Assembly: GCA_024114885.1 (NCBI GenBank)
Contig: CP099425.1
Span: forward strand, 620,001 to 684,000
Length of the DNA stretch: 64,000 nt
Reading direction: 5' to 3'
Origin: Septoria linicola
Taxonomy: Eukaryota > Ascomycota > Dothideomycetes > Mycosphaerellales > Mycosphaerellaceae
Shown: positions 34,585 through 46,667 of the stretch, one piece after another
Position numbering within the stretch: the stretch's first letter is position 1
Layout: every line of letters starts with the position of its first letter
Position numbers and translations under genes: made by a program
Notes under the pieces: generated by a model
Told to the model about the DNA's origin: nothing
Seen by the model: only the letters and a program-made list of their open reading frames with translations
The model's database searches: none

Positions 34585-36581
34585 GTTGTAGAGATTATGA
34601 AATCTCGGTAGTGGGCTTTGGATCAAGAAGCAACACTGAGGTGTACTCAAGGTACTCCGAGCGAGTGGATCTAAAAAAGACTGGTAGTGTTGGTGAAGCA
34701 GGAAGCGAACAATGGGGAGCTATCCTTACCTTCAAGTACTCCTCACAACAGCTCGCCTGGCTTCTGTCGTGCGAATAGAAGTGGGCACAGTCCACTTGGC
34801 GTGATCATGATAGTTGCCGTATCGTTCGCCAGATGGAGTAGTTCCAAGATTCTACTGGCCAGGCGACCAAGTCATGCAGGATTCCGTATAAAAACAGAGC
34901 ACAATTCTCCGATACACAAAGCCCACCTGGGCAATGATCCCGGACGTGCGCACAGCACGATGTAGGCGAGTGGAGAATCGTTGACGCATGAGAGGCATGC
35001 AGTCAACCCTGGCCAAACATCCCTTGGCTGCATCTATCAAGGCAGGACAATGTATTGCTCACATCAGATGCATGACCATCCCAAATGGTCAAGCCTATGA
35101 TGCGTGTAGCAGAGTTGCGTCGACAGTGTGAAGTCGGCTTGCCCAGGTACGGCTCTCCATTATGCGGCGCGGCAGTAGTGCTCTTGTGACAAGGATGAGG
35201 CAGTGCGAAGACAGCGAAGCCTGCTGGCCAAGCGTAGAGTGGATGACCTGAGACTTGGCATCTTACAGGCCAAGAACAACCATGTTATTACAGGCGAAGG
35301 AATGCGGCCGATTTAAGCCACGACGACAATAGTCATGCTCAATTTGACCGGGTCAATCGATGTTAGACGGCGAAGTGCATCGAGATCTTTACTTGTAACA
35401 TTGTGAGCCTTGGAACACGCTTCGGGTTTCCGCAGAAGAGTCAAGTCAAGCCCCGAATGTCTATTGCATCGATGAGCACAACATCTGCGAACAAGTGGAG
35501 CTTTGTCAAGGCATCATCCGGCTCGGGACAGTGTCACCCTCGATGCGGTATCTACTACTGCATGAACCCATGCGCAGGATATGCATGACCGGGGTAATCA
35601 TATTGTGGCTTCTTCTTGGTCCGTAACCGAAAGCTGGCTCATGTCGCGTGGCTGTCAGGCGATTTGCGTGGCGGCTGATGCTGTCGGACTCCGTTTACGC
35701 CTCAGCTCCAGATGAAGTGAGACGAAGATAGTTCAGCACATCGATATGGAACGAGTAAGTGTTGCATTACGAGATGAAGGGAAAGTGTAGAGCTTGAAGC
35801 GGAGGTTGAATCGGCTGTCGTTGCCGAAGCAGATGCCAAGAAGGAAGACTTGATCAGGTTGAGCAGCATGGCCAGCACACGATCCACATCGTGTTACTGG
35901 AGGAACGTGACTCCAGCAAGGAGATTGACAGGATGGTCGCATCATTACACAGCATAATCAACCATTGACTAGATGTACAGATCTTCCTTGCGGTACCTAT
36001 ATCTAAAGTGCCATGGAAACACAACAGTGCTAGGGCTTGTGTCAAATATGCTCGTGACCCGGCATAACATCAAGAGTCGGGCATATTTTGCTGTGAAAAT
36101 ACTCCTTACCAGCTGCAGTCAAGCCAAGGGCTCCGCAAGACACATTCTCGCCACGAGCATGAATTAACAGGCTGTTGCCAAACGACGTGGTGCAAATCTC
36201 GCTTCTCCTATACCTGAGCGCTTATGCTCGCTACAGTTCTTAATGGGCTCTGCTGGCGCATCGCCACGTGGCGAGCACATTGTCCTCTATGCAGCAGACT
36301 GTACCTCCGATCCGAGTGGTAAGGGGCAATCCTCTGAAGTGACCATTGTTCCTAGCAACTTGGCGGCAATAGGGCTGTTTTTCAAGGTTACTTGTGACAC
36401 CTTCGTTGATGAAAATAGATGCATGGGGCGTGCCAGTGACCAGGAACAACGATGAGGCGGTGCATTGTTCTCGGTGCAATTTACGGTGCCACGCCATGAG
36501 GCATGCCTATAGCATACACGCACCACAGTATTGTCAAGCACATAACCACGACCTGGCCGAATTTGTCGATGGCGGCAGTGC
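34585..36581. other. 2 kb gap, nothing recognised
   Basis: Upstream region of the secreted NTF2-like gene, then DNA without a supported gene. Short antisense frames overlap and have no domains. Confidence 0.5.
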
Positions 36582-37187
36582 CTATTTCGTGACCTCCAGC
36601 TCTACGTCCCGTATGGATCGAAACGGTCCCTGCAGTACATCGGCACCACCCATCGCGTTCAGCTCCTCATCGGACACAGCGTCTTTCGTCTTGGCCCAGA
36701 CAGCTTTCCATTCGCCGTGCGCGTGAACTTTCACAAGCTTTCCATTGCCTGGTATCCACGGAGCAGATAATTCTACATCCACTTCGACCACGTCTTGCGG
36801 ACTGATCTCCACCAACGCGTCGCGTGGAGGTGGGAGCAACCTGTTGAGCTTCAGGCCGGGTCCCTCGATGTTCTCCTCGGATACCGCATCTACGAGCTGA
36901 AGCACACCAGTATTCAAAGCTGATGGATCGATAGGCGTGTCCCAACTGAGGAAAGTCAAAGTTGTGCTTGGGTGAGCGTTTTGCACCGTGATCTTGATTG
37001 TTGGTTTTGGGAGCCAGGTGTGCGACAGGTATATACGGAGGTGATCGATGGACGCTTGCTCTGGCGACGAGGCAGCCATGGTAGAGTCGTTGTGCGCGAG
37101 GTTGATGTTGGTCGTGTAGTAGTAGACTGTCGAGGCCGCTACGATGATTCCGAGTACAGCAATGATCGTGGTCCTGGACGTCAGCAT
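36582..37187 (-). CDS. Membrane-anchored deuterolysin-prodomain-like protein
   Basis: Start chosen at the ATG at 37187 (MLTSRTTIIAVLGIIVAAS), which puts a single hydrophobic anchor at residues about 8-25; the frame is open further upstream but that part looks random. The protein has 201 residues. The rest is one beta-rich domain with the pattern ITVQN...LTFLSWDTPIDP...GLKLNRLLPPPRDALVEISPQDVVEVDVEL. This parallels the prodomain of M35 deuterolysins (VTN...LFYKG..LD...VLLRM...FVPIEPGQTIETEIDV, present in the gene at 38443), but there is no protease domain here. An alternative start at 37079 would remove the anchor. Function unknown; its divergent position next to a deuterolysin is suggestive. 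Confidence 0.6.
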   Translation of the reverse strand: MLTSRTTIIAVLGIIVAASTVYYYTTNINLAHNDSTMAASSPEQASIDHLRIYLSHTWLPKPTIKITVQNAHPSTTLTFLSWDTPIDPSALNTGVLQLVDAVSEENIEGPGLKLNRLLPPPRDALVEISPQDVVEVDVELSAPWIPGNGKLVKVHAHGEWKAVWAKTKDAVSDEELNAMGGADVLQGPFRSIRDVELEVTK

Positions 37188-38442
37188 AACGATAGCATGG
37201 CACAGGTGTCCTGGCTGCCTAGATCGAGCGTCTCGCCTAACTAGTTCTACCAGAGCCATCATATATGGAGCATGCGGCACCCTTACCAAATACACTACTT
37301 TCGTCTCCAAAGAATGTGTCAGCTCTACACTTGGCGCCATCGTGAATGGCAAAGCCCACTGAGTAGCTGTAGCGCCGTGGCTGCCACTTGTTGCACACGT
37401 TGAAGAGGCTCCGTCTCGAAGTGCTGGACAAGGGGCTTCGCCGTGTTTCATGCCAAGAGCCCGTGACGACGAGTCAAAAACAGCCTTGCTCTCTTTACGT
37501 CCAACCGCACTGCCAACAGCACGTCACTCTGCCACTCGACCGCCCCAGCACTCGCACCACGCCCTCGAGATACACAGCCAATTGCCAAAAGATTTGAGAT
37601 CAAGACTAGGCCCGATCGTTGTCGTACCGTCGTCCTCGCTTTGTGCATGTTTCACAGCAAGCGGATCTGTGCTCCAGAACTCGGCGCGGACCCGAATGAG
37701 CAGATGTCTCCTGCGACATGGCGGGTCTCATTGGTCTCCTCAAGGCCGCTATGCGCATGCTCCATTCTCAGACACTTTGCTCAAAACGCAGAACGTGTCG
37801 TGCAGCACGAGCTTCTCCATAGGCGACCAGATCAATCAGGTGCTGTATAGCATAACAACGCGGTCTCGCTAATACGAAAGTGCTCTCCGCAAGCCCAGGT
37901 CATCTTCTCCTCTCGCGTGCGACCACGAAGACGCTGAATCCCAAGGACTTAAACTCCTCAGTCACAAATCTACGCGCTGGTGCAGAAGTTTGCTCTTCGC
38001 GCCCTGTAACCATGGCCGCGTTCCTATCAATGCTTGTCACAAAGCCAAGACGCCTAGATGTCCCATCCGCCGCAGATTCAGCTGTGAACCTGGTCTCATC
38101 TTCACATCTCAGTACTTACTGGATGTACTTGAGACGACTCTGCTGTTTGTGTCAAGCGGCAACAGATCCTCTCGCGGCAGGACATCCGCTTTCGCTTGCA
38201 GTAGTCTCTCTGGGCATCATTGCACGACACTGTAGCCCAGCGCAGCAAACAGCCTCTGGCCGGTAGGTCGCAGCTGCGAAGCTATAAAGGCAAGTTGCAT
38301 ACTTCACTGCTCTTTGACCATTGCCTTCGTGTACCTCGAAAAGCCTCCTCTGAGTTCGCGTTATTCGTTCCTTTCTTTGTAAATCTTCTTTCCACCCTCT
38401 GGTAGGGTAGTCACTCATTACAGCAGCCACTCGTTTGCAGAT
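37188..38442. promoter_or_regulatory. Divergent region between prodomain-like gene and deuterolysin
   Basis: 1.25 kb with no supported gene, containing both promoters. A TATAAAGG box at about 38283-38290 lies 153 bases before the deuterolysin ATG and is followed by a pyrimidine-rich stretch that could be the transcription start. Confidence 0.45.
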
Positions 38443-39621
38443 ATGCAGTTCTCACTTCTCGTCTCCGCCACCTGGGTGGCTTTTGCCAGCATAGCCAACG
38501 GCGCTGCGATAGACCTTCTCAAGCGGAGCACGCCGTTGACCGTCGAGCTCACGCCCCTTGGCAACAGCAAAGTCAAAGCTGCAGTAACCAACAACGATGC
38601 TCGAGGGTACAACCTCTTCTACAAAGGCTCTTTCCTCGATGGAGAGTCACCGGTCGACAAGTTCACCGTGAACGGACCAGGTACTTAGGTCACAATCATA
38701 CTAAGATGTCGTCAGTCACTGACGATCAGCAGCATCTAGAGCATCGTTTAACGGTGTTTTACTGAGAATGGCCACTAGCCACCTCGAGGCTACACAGTTC
38801 GTGCCCATCGAGCCGGGACAGACCATCGAGACAGAAATAGATGTTGCGGAGCTCTATGGTAAACAGACCTCGAAGTTGCGCTAGGCCAAGCTAATTCGTG
38901 CTCAGATGTCGAGACAAGCGACAGCTACACAGTTCGGGCAACGGGCTCTATGCCATATGCTGAGCTCAACAGCACAACATTATCTGGTCACTCAGTAGCT
39001 TACTCCAGCAACACGATCACCATGGACATCGACGGCGACCAAGCAAAGGACGTTCCATATGCTGTTCATAAGTTCGCACAACGACGGACCGAGCTTACCA
39101 CAAACGGTTGCAGCAGCCAACGTCGCGCTGCCATCCAGACTGCTCTATCGAACTGTGCCGATCTCGCCGACAACGCTGCAGCGGCTGCAGCTGCCGGTCA
39201 CGGACTTCGAGAGTACTTCAAGTCCAGCTCCAGCTCCGTCGCCAACACAGTCTCTGCACGCTTCAAGGCCATTGCCCAAGAATGTGCTTCAACGACTGGA
39301 GGCGTGACCGAGACATCCTGTGCTGATGAGTACGGATATTGTCAAAAGGGTGTTCTCGGGTACACGTTGCCATCGATGAACTACATCGGTTATTGTGACA
39401 TCTTCTACGAATATCTGGACCCAATATCGAGTCAGTGCCACGAGCAGGACCAAGCAACGACTGTCCTTCACGAGAAGACTCACGCTCCAGCCGTCTATTC
39501 TCCCGGCACTCAGGACTATGCATACGGGTATGAGGCCGCGATGGACTTGAGCAGCCAGCAGGCAGTCAACAACGCAGACACTTACGCTCTGTATGCAAAC
39601 GCGTTATACGCTGGATGCTGA
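38443..39621 (+). CDS. Deuterolysin (M35) secreted metalloprotease, zymogen
   Basis: A zinc endopeptidase of 360 residues from exons 38443-38680, 38730-38858 and 38906-39621. A signal peptide (MQFSLLVSATWVAFASIANGAA) is followed by KR at residues 27-28 and a prodomain (residues about 30-160) with the usual deuterolysin pattern. The mature domain carries the aspzincin motif HEKTH (HExxH) and, further on, GTQDYAYG with the third zinc ligand Asp. Cysteines are placed as in the family and the C-terminus ends YAGC. The first intron has a tandem CAGCAG acceptor, so two forms differing by one Ala are possible. The enzyme degrades basic proteins outside the cell at low nitrogen in related fungi. Intact. 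Confidence 0.92.
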
Positions 39622-40060
39622 GTGGGTTTGTCGGGAGTAGACTAGGACAGACTGCAACATCCTTTGATGAGACACGTTCACAGCATAGAGTAACAGCGAC
39701 TCAAGAGGCTATTCTTCTCATTACAATGGCTTTCATCTTCAACTGCTGATTTATGCTTATGACACAGGGTCGGCGCCGAAACTGCTGCAATAAACTTTTG
39801 GAGGCTGGAAAAAGACTCCACTCCAGTCCGAGGTCCAGCACCATGACGCTTGATCTTTCAACCACTTTTCCCAAAGCGTTCGGATCCGGTAATCCAAATG
39901 GCAATCATGGCATGTGTCCAGCTCAGCCGGAGCCGCTGTCAAGTATGCTAGCGATATTGTATAGGTAGATGCTGCACTCTTCTAGGTCTGTGGTCGTCTA
40001 CGCTTCCAACTACTTGCTTTACAACCCTTTCGCGAACGATTTGCAGGCTCGCTCGGCAGA
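39622..40060. other. Intergenic, deuterolysin / acyl-CoA ligase
   Basis: 3' end of the protease gene and promoter of the ligase. No motif named. Confidence 0.5.
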
Positions 40061-42017
40061 ATGGTGTTCAAACAAAAGGACGAACTAAAAGTTCCAGGAA
40101 AAGATATCGTATCATGGTACTTCGACAACCCAAGAGTGAACAATAACAAGCCCGTCTACATAGATGCGGACAATCCAAAGCGCTTCTATACTTTTGCCCA
40201 AGCTCGAAGCACAATACGCAAGCTCGCCGCTGGGTTACGGAATCTCGGATTGAAGAAGGGAGACACAGTATGCGTCCACAGTTTTAATGATGTTAGTGGA
40301 GCAAGATCTCATTTGCAAAAGGTTGTCTATTTACACAACCGTTCTAGATCAACTACTCAATACTTGCCAATGGCATCCTCGCAGCAGGAGGCATCTTCGC
40401 AGGCACAAATCCATCTTACCAGCCCTACGAGCTCTCCCATGCGATCAAAGCAGCACAGATCAAATTCTTGATCGTCGAACCTGAGATCTTGACACATGCA
40501 CTGAAAGCTGCCGACGACTCGGGCTCGATACCGCGAGAACGAATACTCATCTTCGACAATCGAGAAGGGCAGGAAGTGCCAGAGGGGTTCAAGTCATGGC
40601 GGACTCTGCTAGGTCATGGTGAAGAGAACTGGGTGCGCATCGATGATGCGGAGACTGCGAAGAAGACGACGGCAGCGAGGATGTTCAGTAGCGGAACAAC
40701 AGGTGAGCTTGGACAGGCGGGCTCTTTCTTCAGAAAGATGAGACACTCCCTGGTGTAGACCACATTTTAACACCATCTAGGCCTGCCCAAAGCAGCAATG
40801 CTCACACATTACAACTTGATCGCACAGCACATACAGATCAACGACTGGAAGCCCAAGCCCTATGAGGTGAGTATCCGACCTCGAATCGGATCCAGATCAT
40901 CTACCTAACGATGATCGCAGGTGAAACGCCTACAATGCACGCCCATGTTCCACGTCGCCACCGCCCCCTGCACACACTTCAGCCCTCTTGCCAACGGCGT
41001 CGAAACCTACATCATGCGTCGCTTCGAACTAGAGTCTTATCTCATGTACATCGAAAAGTACCAGATCACGGACTGCGCCACTGTCCCACCGATGGTGCTG
41101 CAGATCATCAATTCCGAGTTCAAAGACAAGTACTCCCTAAAGAGCATCAGGTTCGCGACGTGCGGAGCGGCGCCCTTGGAGAAGACGCAACAAGCCAAAT
41201 TTCAGGCATTACTAGCAGAAGACGCACCTTTCACTCAGGTCTTCGGTATGACAGAGACGTCGTGTATTTGCTCCAACTTCCCCTTCCCAGAAGACGATGA
41301 CACCGGAAGCTGTGGAAGACCAGTTCCAGGCGTTGAGTTTAAACTTGTCGATGTAGAAGATACGAACAAGGAGATAAGTGGCTATGATGTCCGTGGCGAG
41401 CTATGCGTAAGAGGTGCCACAGTGATACCGGGATATATCGATGAGAAGGCGACAGCTGAGAGCTGGGATAAGGATGGCTTTTTCCACACGGGAGATATTG
41501 CGTACTGCGCGAAAGAGACCGGGAAATGGTATATTGTGGATCGCAAGAAGGAGCTTATTAAGGTTCGAGGTGAGGATCGAATGCTTGCCAGAACACTGTA
41601 GCCTTGATGCTGACCTTCTATAGGTTTCCAGGTGGCACCTCCGGAGCTCGAAGCAGTATTGCTCGATCATCCAGGGATATCGGATGCTGGTGTGATTGGT
41701 GTGAAGAAAGACAAGGACGACGAGTCAGAATTTCCACGAGCGTATATTGTGAAGAAGAACAATGCAGAGGGAAAGAAGCTGGATGCAGGTGCCATCATCG
41801 AGTACATGGCTTCGCGACTGGCGAAGTTCAAGAGGCCTGACGGAGGTGTTGTCTTCCTGGACGAGATTGTGAGTTTACGCCGTGAAATTGTGGTACGGCA
41901 GAGGTACTAACATTTCCCTCCTAGCCCAAGAACCCAAGCGGCAAGATCCTTAAGAAGGTTCTGCGAGAGCTTGCTGCCGAAGAAATGAAGAAGGAGAGGC
42001 AGACTTCAAAACTATAG
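40061..42017 (+). CDS. 4-coumarate-CoA-ligase-like acyl-CoA synthetase, peroxisomal
   Basis: Activates an aryl or fatty acid to its CoA ester with ATP. Six exons (40061-40291, 40348-40702, 40781-40866, 40921-41569, 41624-41868, 41925-42017) give 552 residues. The second splice rebuilds the P-loop-like SSGTTGLPKAAMLTHYN. Then come the QVFGMTETS adenine-binding block, TGDIAYCAKETGKWYIVDRKKELIKVRGFQVAP-type hinge residues, and the PKNPSGKILKK catalytic lysine. The last three residues are SKL, a peroxisomal PTS1 signal, so the enzyme likely feeds peroxisomal beta-oxidation or side-chain shortening. Substrate specificity between coumarate-like and fatty acids cannot be read. Intact. Confidence 0.92.
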
Positions 42018-42325
42018 TCACCGTGAAGTCGTTCTGCCAGATGTTCCTACAGCTTCAGCCCTTTCTATGTGCACTGTGTGCTTCAGGCCAAGTTGGTCCA
42101 CAAGCAGAAGCCTGAGTCTTCAACGTATGTGTGCTGTCATCACAGACCTGATCGGACATCTAGTCGCTTGATCCCTTTGCATGACTTTCCCATGCAATGC
42201 AGTTGCGTACAGCCCAGCCGCAGCCCTAGAATCAATCGACGCGTATGAGTGTGGGCTGAGCGGCAATGGTATTGTGGTCTTCGAGCATTTGCGATGTCGA
42301 TAGCAGACGACGCTACACAAGGCCC
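42018..42325. other. Convergent spacer
   Basis: Short 3' region between converging genes; nothing recognised. Confidence 0.5.
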
Positions 42326-42832
42326 TCATATGCCTGTCGCAGCCAGCGTATCTCCTGGTCCTCTCATGCCCACATGCCTGTAGCACACCCAAACGCCATC
42401 GCTCGTCCGCCTCCGCCAATGCAATATGCTCACGCTCTCCCGATTGAAGCTGACATCGTCTGTATCGCAACCTCTCATGGTCAGCCACACCTCTGCGGAG
42501 CTTGAGCCCTTATTGAGGCACACCGAGACATTGGTAGCATGCACTTTCCAACCTGGATTCTCTCTCTTGAACTGCTCGGTCTGCTGCAAATGCTCTTCAA
42601 GATTGGCTGCAGGAGGAAGAGGGCATTCGTGGACCGATGCATTGACCATCTCGAAGTCAGACGCAACGTGCTGGAGCAAGATAGCATCACCACCATCGTT
42701 CGACGTGTGGGCTTCCATGATAGTTATGGAAAGCCATTCTAGACATGCTTCTACAGATTTGAATGGCTTCTTCGTTGTCTCGTTAGGACCGATCACCGAA
42801 TCGTTGGGCGAGTTGCATTCCGTGGAAATCAT
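42326..42832 (-). CDS. NTF2-like fungal hypothetical protein
   Basis: Single exon, 168 residues. The second half follows a pattern common in ascomycetes: HLQQTEQFKRENPGWKVHATN, then VWLTMRG, then RESVSILHWRRR and VWVCYRHVGMRG, which are successive strands of the NTF2-like fold. The first 30 residues are variable. Function unknown; a role in small-molecule handling is only inferred from the fold. Start at 42832 is the first ATG of the frame. Confidence 0.65.
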   Translation of the reverse strand: MISTECNSPNDSVIGPNETTKKPFKSVEACLEWLSITIMEAHTSNDGGDAILLQHVASDFEMVNASVHECPLPPAANLEEHLQQTEQFKRENPGWKVHATNVSVCLNKGSSSAEVWLTMRGCDTDDVSFNRESVSILHWRRRTSDGVWVCYRHVGMRGPGDTLAATGI

Positions 42833-43370
42833 GATTGTGGGCTCTCATGATTTACAGATTGTGACAATTGCGTGTATGGAAATCGCGAAGAGGAAGTCAT
42901 CGAGCCCGTGAGCACGTTTATCTCGGAATTAGATTGACGAACCTCGGAGCTGAAGCAAAAGCAAAAGCTGAAGCTGAAGACGACCACGAAGCGAGCAAGC
43001 GGACCGGAAAAATGATCCTGCTGAGATACCTACTGTACATCCTCCTCCTCCTGCTCTCGTCTCTATTACTGCCGTCTTACCTGGCGCAGAATCTTCATCG
43101 AGATGAGCTGCTAATCCCCCTTCACAGAGCTTGATGATATCTTGGTCCACAGCTCAGGCATGGGTACAGGCAAGATGTTCATCGTGACTAAGCGCAAAGC
43201 TATGGTGGAGGAATCCACCTTGTGACGGGCGAGGGGTGAGAGTATACCGGCTGCCTCATGTATTTCTCTCTTGCCCCCATTCTATGCACTGGTCGATGAT
43301 GAACTGAGTTTCTGACTTTCTCATCCACAAACTAATTTTTCAGATTCAACTACCTACCAAGAACACCAAG
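42833..43370. promoter_or_regulatory. Divergent spacer, NTF2-like / SDR
   Basis: Contains the upstream regions of both genes and a short run of AAGCAAAAGCTGAAGCTGAAG-like degenerate repeats near 42953-42980. No gene supported. Confidence 0.4.
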
Positions 43371-44363
43371 ATGTCCATGACTTTGGATGATGCGAATGCT
43401 ACGCCAAGGGGGGCCGAAGCCCTTTCCCAACATTCCTGACAATGTGTTACAGCAATTCAGCATGAAAGGCAAGGTGACTGCCATTACTGGAGCCTCTGCA
43501 GGTATCGGATGGGCGGTCGCCGAGGCCATCGCTGAAGCAGGCGGTGATGTTGTGCTTCTTTACAACTCTAACGATTCGGCGATCACCAAAGGCGCGAAAT
43601 TAGCGGAGCAGCATGGTATCAAGGCCAAAGCCTACCAGCTAGAAGTTTCAGATCCTAGGAAGGTTGAGAAGACCATCAATCAGATTGTCGAAGACTTTGG
43701 CAGGCTAGATGTGTTCGTTGCCAATGCAGGCATGGCCATCTCGAAGCCAACCACGGAGACTTCAATAGAGGGGTACAGGAAATAAATGGAAGTCAACAGT
43801 AAGATATCCATAGCGACCAGGATCGTCAGTCCAGTGCTGACAGTCTTTAGCCGATGGAGTGTTTTACCAGGCAAAATACGCAGGTCATGTCTTCAAGAAG
43901 CAAGGATTCGGCAATCTCATCATTACGGCTAGCACTTCTGCGCACATTGTCAATGTGCCTATCGATCAGCCAGTAAGTGCGGATACTCTCGGTCGTAATC
44001 TATATGGCTAACCATGCGAAGGTATACAAGTCTACAAAGGCAGCTGTCAGACAACTTGGACGATCGCTGGCTCGGGAATGGCGAGACTTCGCCCGAGTCA
44101 TTATTGTCTCCCCAGGTTTCTTTGACACGTAAGCGGATCCGTGCACGACACTTGCTCTGTGATCTCAACACTGACTCAAGTCGATCAACAGAAAGATGGG
44201 TGCTGCACCTGCAGTTCAGAACGAGGCTTACAGGATGACACCTCTTGGTCGTCAAGGACATGTTCGCGAGATCAAAGGCCTGTTTCTCTATCTCGCTTCA
44301 GACGCGAGCTCTTATCAGACTGGAAGCGATACAATCATCGATGGTGGCTACACATTGCCATGA
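43371..44363 (+). pseudogene. Short-chain dehydrogenase (L-xylulose/sorbose reductase type), broken twice
   Basis: An SDR similar to fungal NADP-dependent polyol/ketose reductases. The ATG at 43371 encodes MSMTLDDANATPRG, the usual start in this group, but a run of six G at 43408-43413 shifts the frame; with five G it would read straight into PKPFPNIPDNVLQQFSMKGK. Further on, GYRK is followed by TAA (43783-43785) and then MEVN, where relatives commonly have Gln or another residue. All other parts are present and splice cleanly (introns 43799-43850, 43973-44021, 44129-44191): ITGASAGIG cofactor loop, NAG, the Tyr-x3-Lys pair (VYKSTKA) and the C-terminal DGGYTLP. A later start at 43387 would avoid the frameshift but not the stop. 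Probably a recent null allele. Confidence 0.8.
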
Positions 44364-44867
44364 GTTCACTTGAAGAGTCTGTGACTGCAAGCGACACACC
44401 TTGAGCCCTGCGAAGACTCACCAACATACGTTGTGTGGCAGCAGCCACGCAAGAGGAGAGACTTAGACAGCATAGACGATGTGAATGCGCATCAGTCGCG
44501 ATGCTGTTAGCCACTTCCTCAGGATGGTCAGATCAGACGAGATACGATGTGATCCATAACCCAGATCATATTTTACTCCATACCTAGCTCGGGTGTCATT
44601 GCGATCGCAGCCATAGAATCAGACAGTACGTCTGAGCTGTTCGCGGCCACCGCCGTCACATAAGCAGCCGTAGCGCCCCAGAGTTGGTCGGTGCTCGGGA
44701 TCCTGGGCCGAGCAGAAAAAGCTAACTAAGTTAGTTCTAATGCACGGTTACACCAAAGTCGGGAAAGATCCTGGCTGAACCACTCTTTGCGACAACCACA
44801 ATTCTGAGCTTTCCATGTCAGTTTCTTTTGTGTCGCCCACGCTCCAGTTCCAGTACATATATACAAG
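44364..44867. other. Intergenic, SDR / MATE
   Basis: Promoter of the MATE gene; a CATATATAC stretch at about 44855-44864 directly precedes its ATG. Nothing else recognised. Confidence 0.5.
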
Positions 44868-46502
44868 ATGACCGTACCAGCTGACTCGGTCGCCAGTCGT
44901 GCGACTGAGTCCACGCCGCTTCTGAATGATGATCAAAACCGCAGCAATGACACAATGGCGGTCGAGCGGTCCGTGGCGAGCGAGAACAAGACAGATGAAG
45001 AGAATCACATCGAAGAGGTCTCGCTGGCAACAGAAGCCTCCATCTTGTTGAGGTACTCCGGACCACTGGTAATCACGTACTTCTTGCAGTACGCGTACCA
45101 GGTCGTCATAATCGTGGTTGCCGCACAGTTGTCCACCGAAGAAATTGCAGGTGTTTCCTTAGGCATGACAACAGCGAACATCACAGGTTTCGCGGTCTTT
45201 GAGTACATCAGACAGCAAGTACTGACCAGTTCATTCTGCTGACTTCGTACCAGGGGAATGGCCACGGCGCTCGACACACTCTGCTCACAGGCTTATGGCT
45301 CCTCGCGACTGTCTGGAGTCGGACTTTACACTATTCGTGCAACTATCCTCGTTCATCTGGTCGCCGTTGTTCCCATTGGCACTCTTTGGCTATTCTCTGG
45401 ACCCATCATAGCAGCGATCGTACCTTCAGAGTCTTTAGCCGTCCACGCCAGCAGCTTTCTGCGCTACACCCTAATTGGCGTCCCTGGATTTGTCACCTTC
45501 GAGAATGGTAAGAGGTTCATGCAAGCTCAGTCCGACTTCACTGCCGGCTTGGTGATCCTAGTCCTCTGTCTACCTATCAACATCGGCCTGACCTACCTGC
45601 TGGTCTATGTCGCAGACATGCGTGTGGCCGGAGCGGCACTATCTGCTTCACTGACTAACTTCATCCGACCGATCCTGCTCGCGATATACGCCAAGTATGT
45701 CAAGCCGTCCACATTGAAGTGCTGGCCTTCAGCGTCCGAGATCAGCGCTGAGTGGCGCAACGAATGGGGCCTCATCATGCGACTCGCAATCCCAGGCACG
45801 ATGATGACACTTAGCGAGTGGTTGTGCTTCGAGATATTGACCTTTGCCACGGCCTATGTGTCTGATGCAGCGCTGGCAGCCCAGACCTTCTTGGGAACGA
45901 CGGCAACATTGGTTTGGCACATTCCATTCTCCGCGTCTGTGGCCTGCTCAACACGCGTTGGGCAGCTTGTTGGCGCTGGCATGACTGGCTCAACAGGAAA
46001 AGTGATGAGATGGTACGCCGTGGTCTTTCTGGTCGCCGGGCTCTTTGACGCACTTCTTGGCACGGGATTCATGTTCCTTACACTTCGCTATCTGATCCAT
46101 GATGCTGAAGTGGCCCGCATCGTGAAGACAGCCTTGCCATACGCAGCAATGTTCATGGTGTTCGACGCGACTGCAAATTGGCCTCACAGTATCGGACGTG
46201 GTTTTGGGTGGCAGGATATTGGCGCTTGGTAAGACAACCCCTCTCTCTCTCCCTTTCTACATCAAGCAGTTCTAACATCATTACACAGGTGCACCATGAC
46301 CATCAACTATCTGTACGCAGTGCCGCTGTCAATCTTCCTGGAGTTGGGTCCTCCCAAGATGGGCATTAGTGGACTCTGGATTGGGCTTGGGACAGCATTA
46401 TTCCTGACAACAGTCATCGAGGCTTTCGCGATATGGAGGAGGCTGATCAAAACTACAGATGGTCGTGTGATCCAGGTGCCGACCGAAGGCGACCAGCCTT
46501 GA
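44868..46502 (+). CDS. MATE-family multidrug/toxin efflux transporter
   Basis: A proton- or sodium-coupled antiporter of 507 residues, exons 44868-45202, 45254-46228 and 46289-46502. The N-terminal 60 residues are polar and cytosolic (TESTPLL, then acidic). About twelve hydrophobic segments follow, starting SGPLVITYFLQYAYQVVIIVVAA. The first splice rebuilds FEGMATALDTLCSQAYG, the most conserved MATE signature. A second half-repeat begins near the segment PGTMMTLSEWLCFEILTF. The family exports xenobiotics, often from vacuole or plasma membrane. All introns are canonical and the frame is intact. Confidence 0.93.
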
Positions 46503-46667
46503 TCGCTACATTTTGCTATCCGAAGAGTACTAAACAGTCACTCGTATCCCCCTGCGGCAACAATGATGCGCCTGCACGCAGTGTCGAACAAGCCGCCGTA
46601 CTCAGTACGGCTCGACGACTTCTTCATATGCCTCACACATTGGCATGTCCGCCAATGGACAGCTCGA

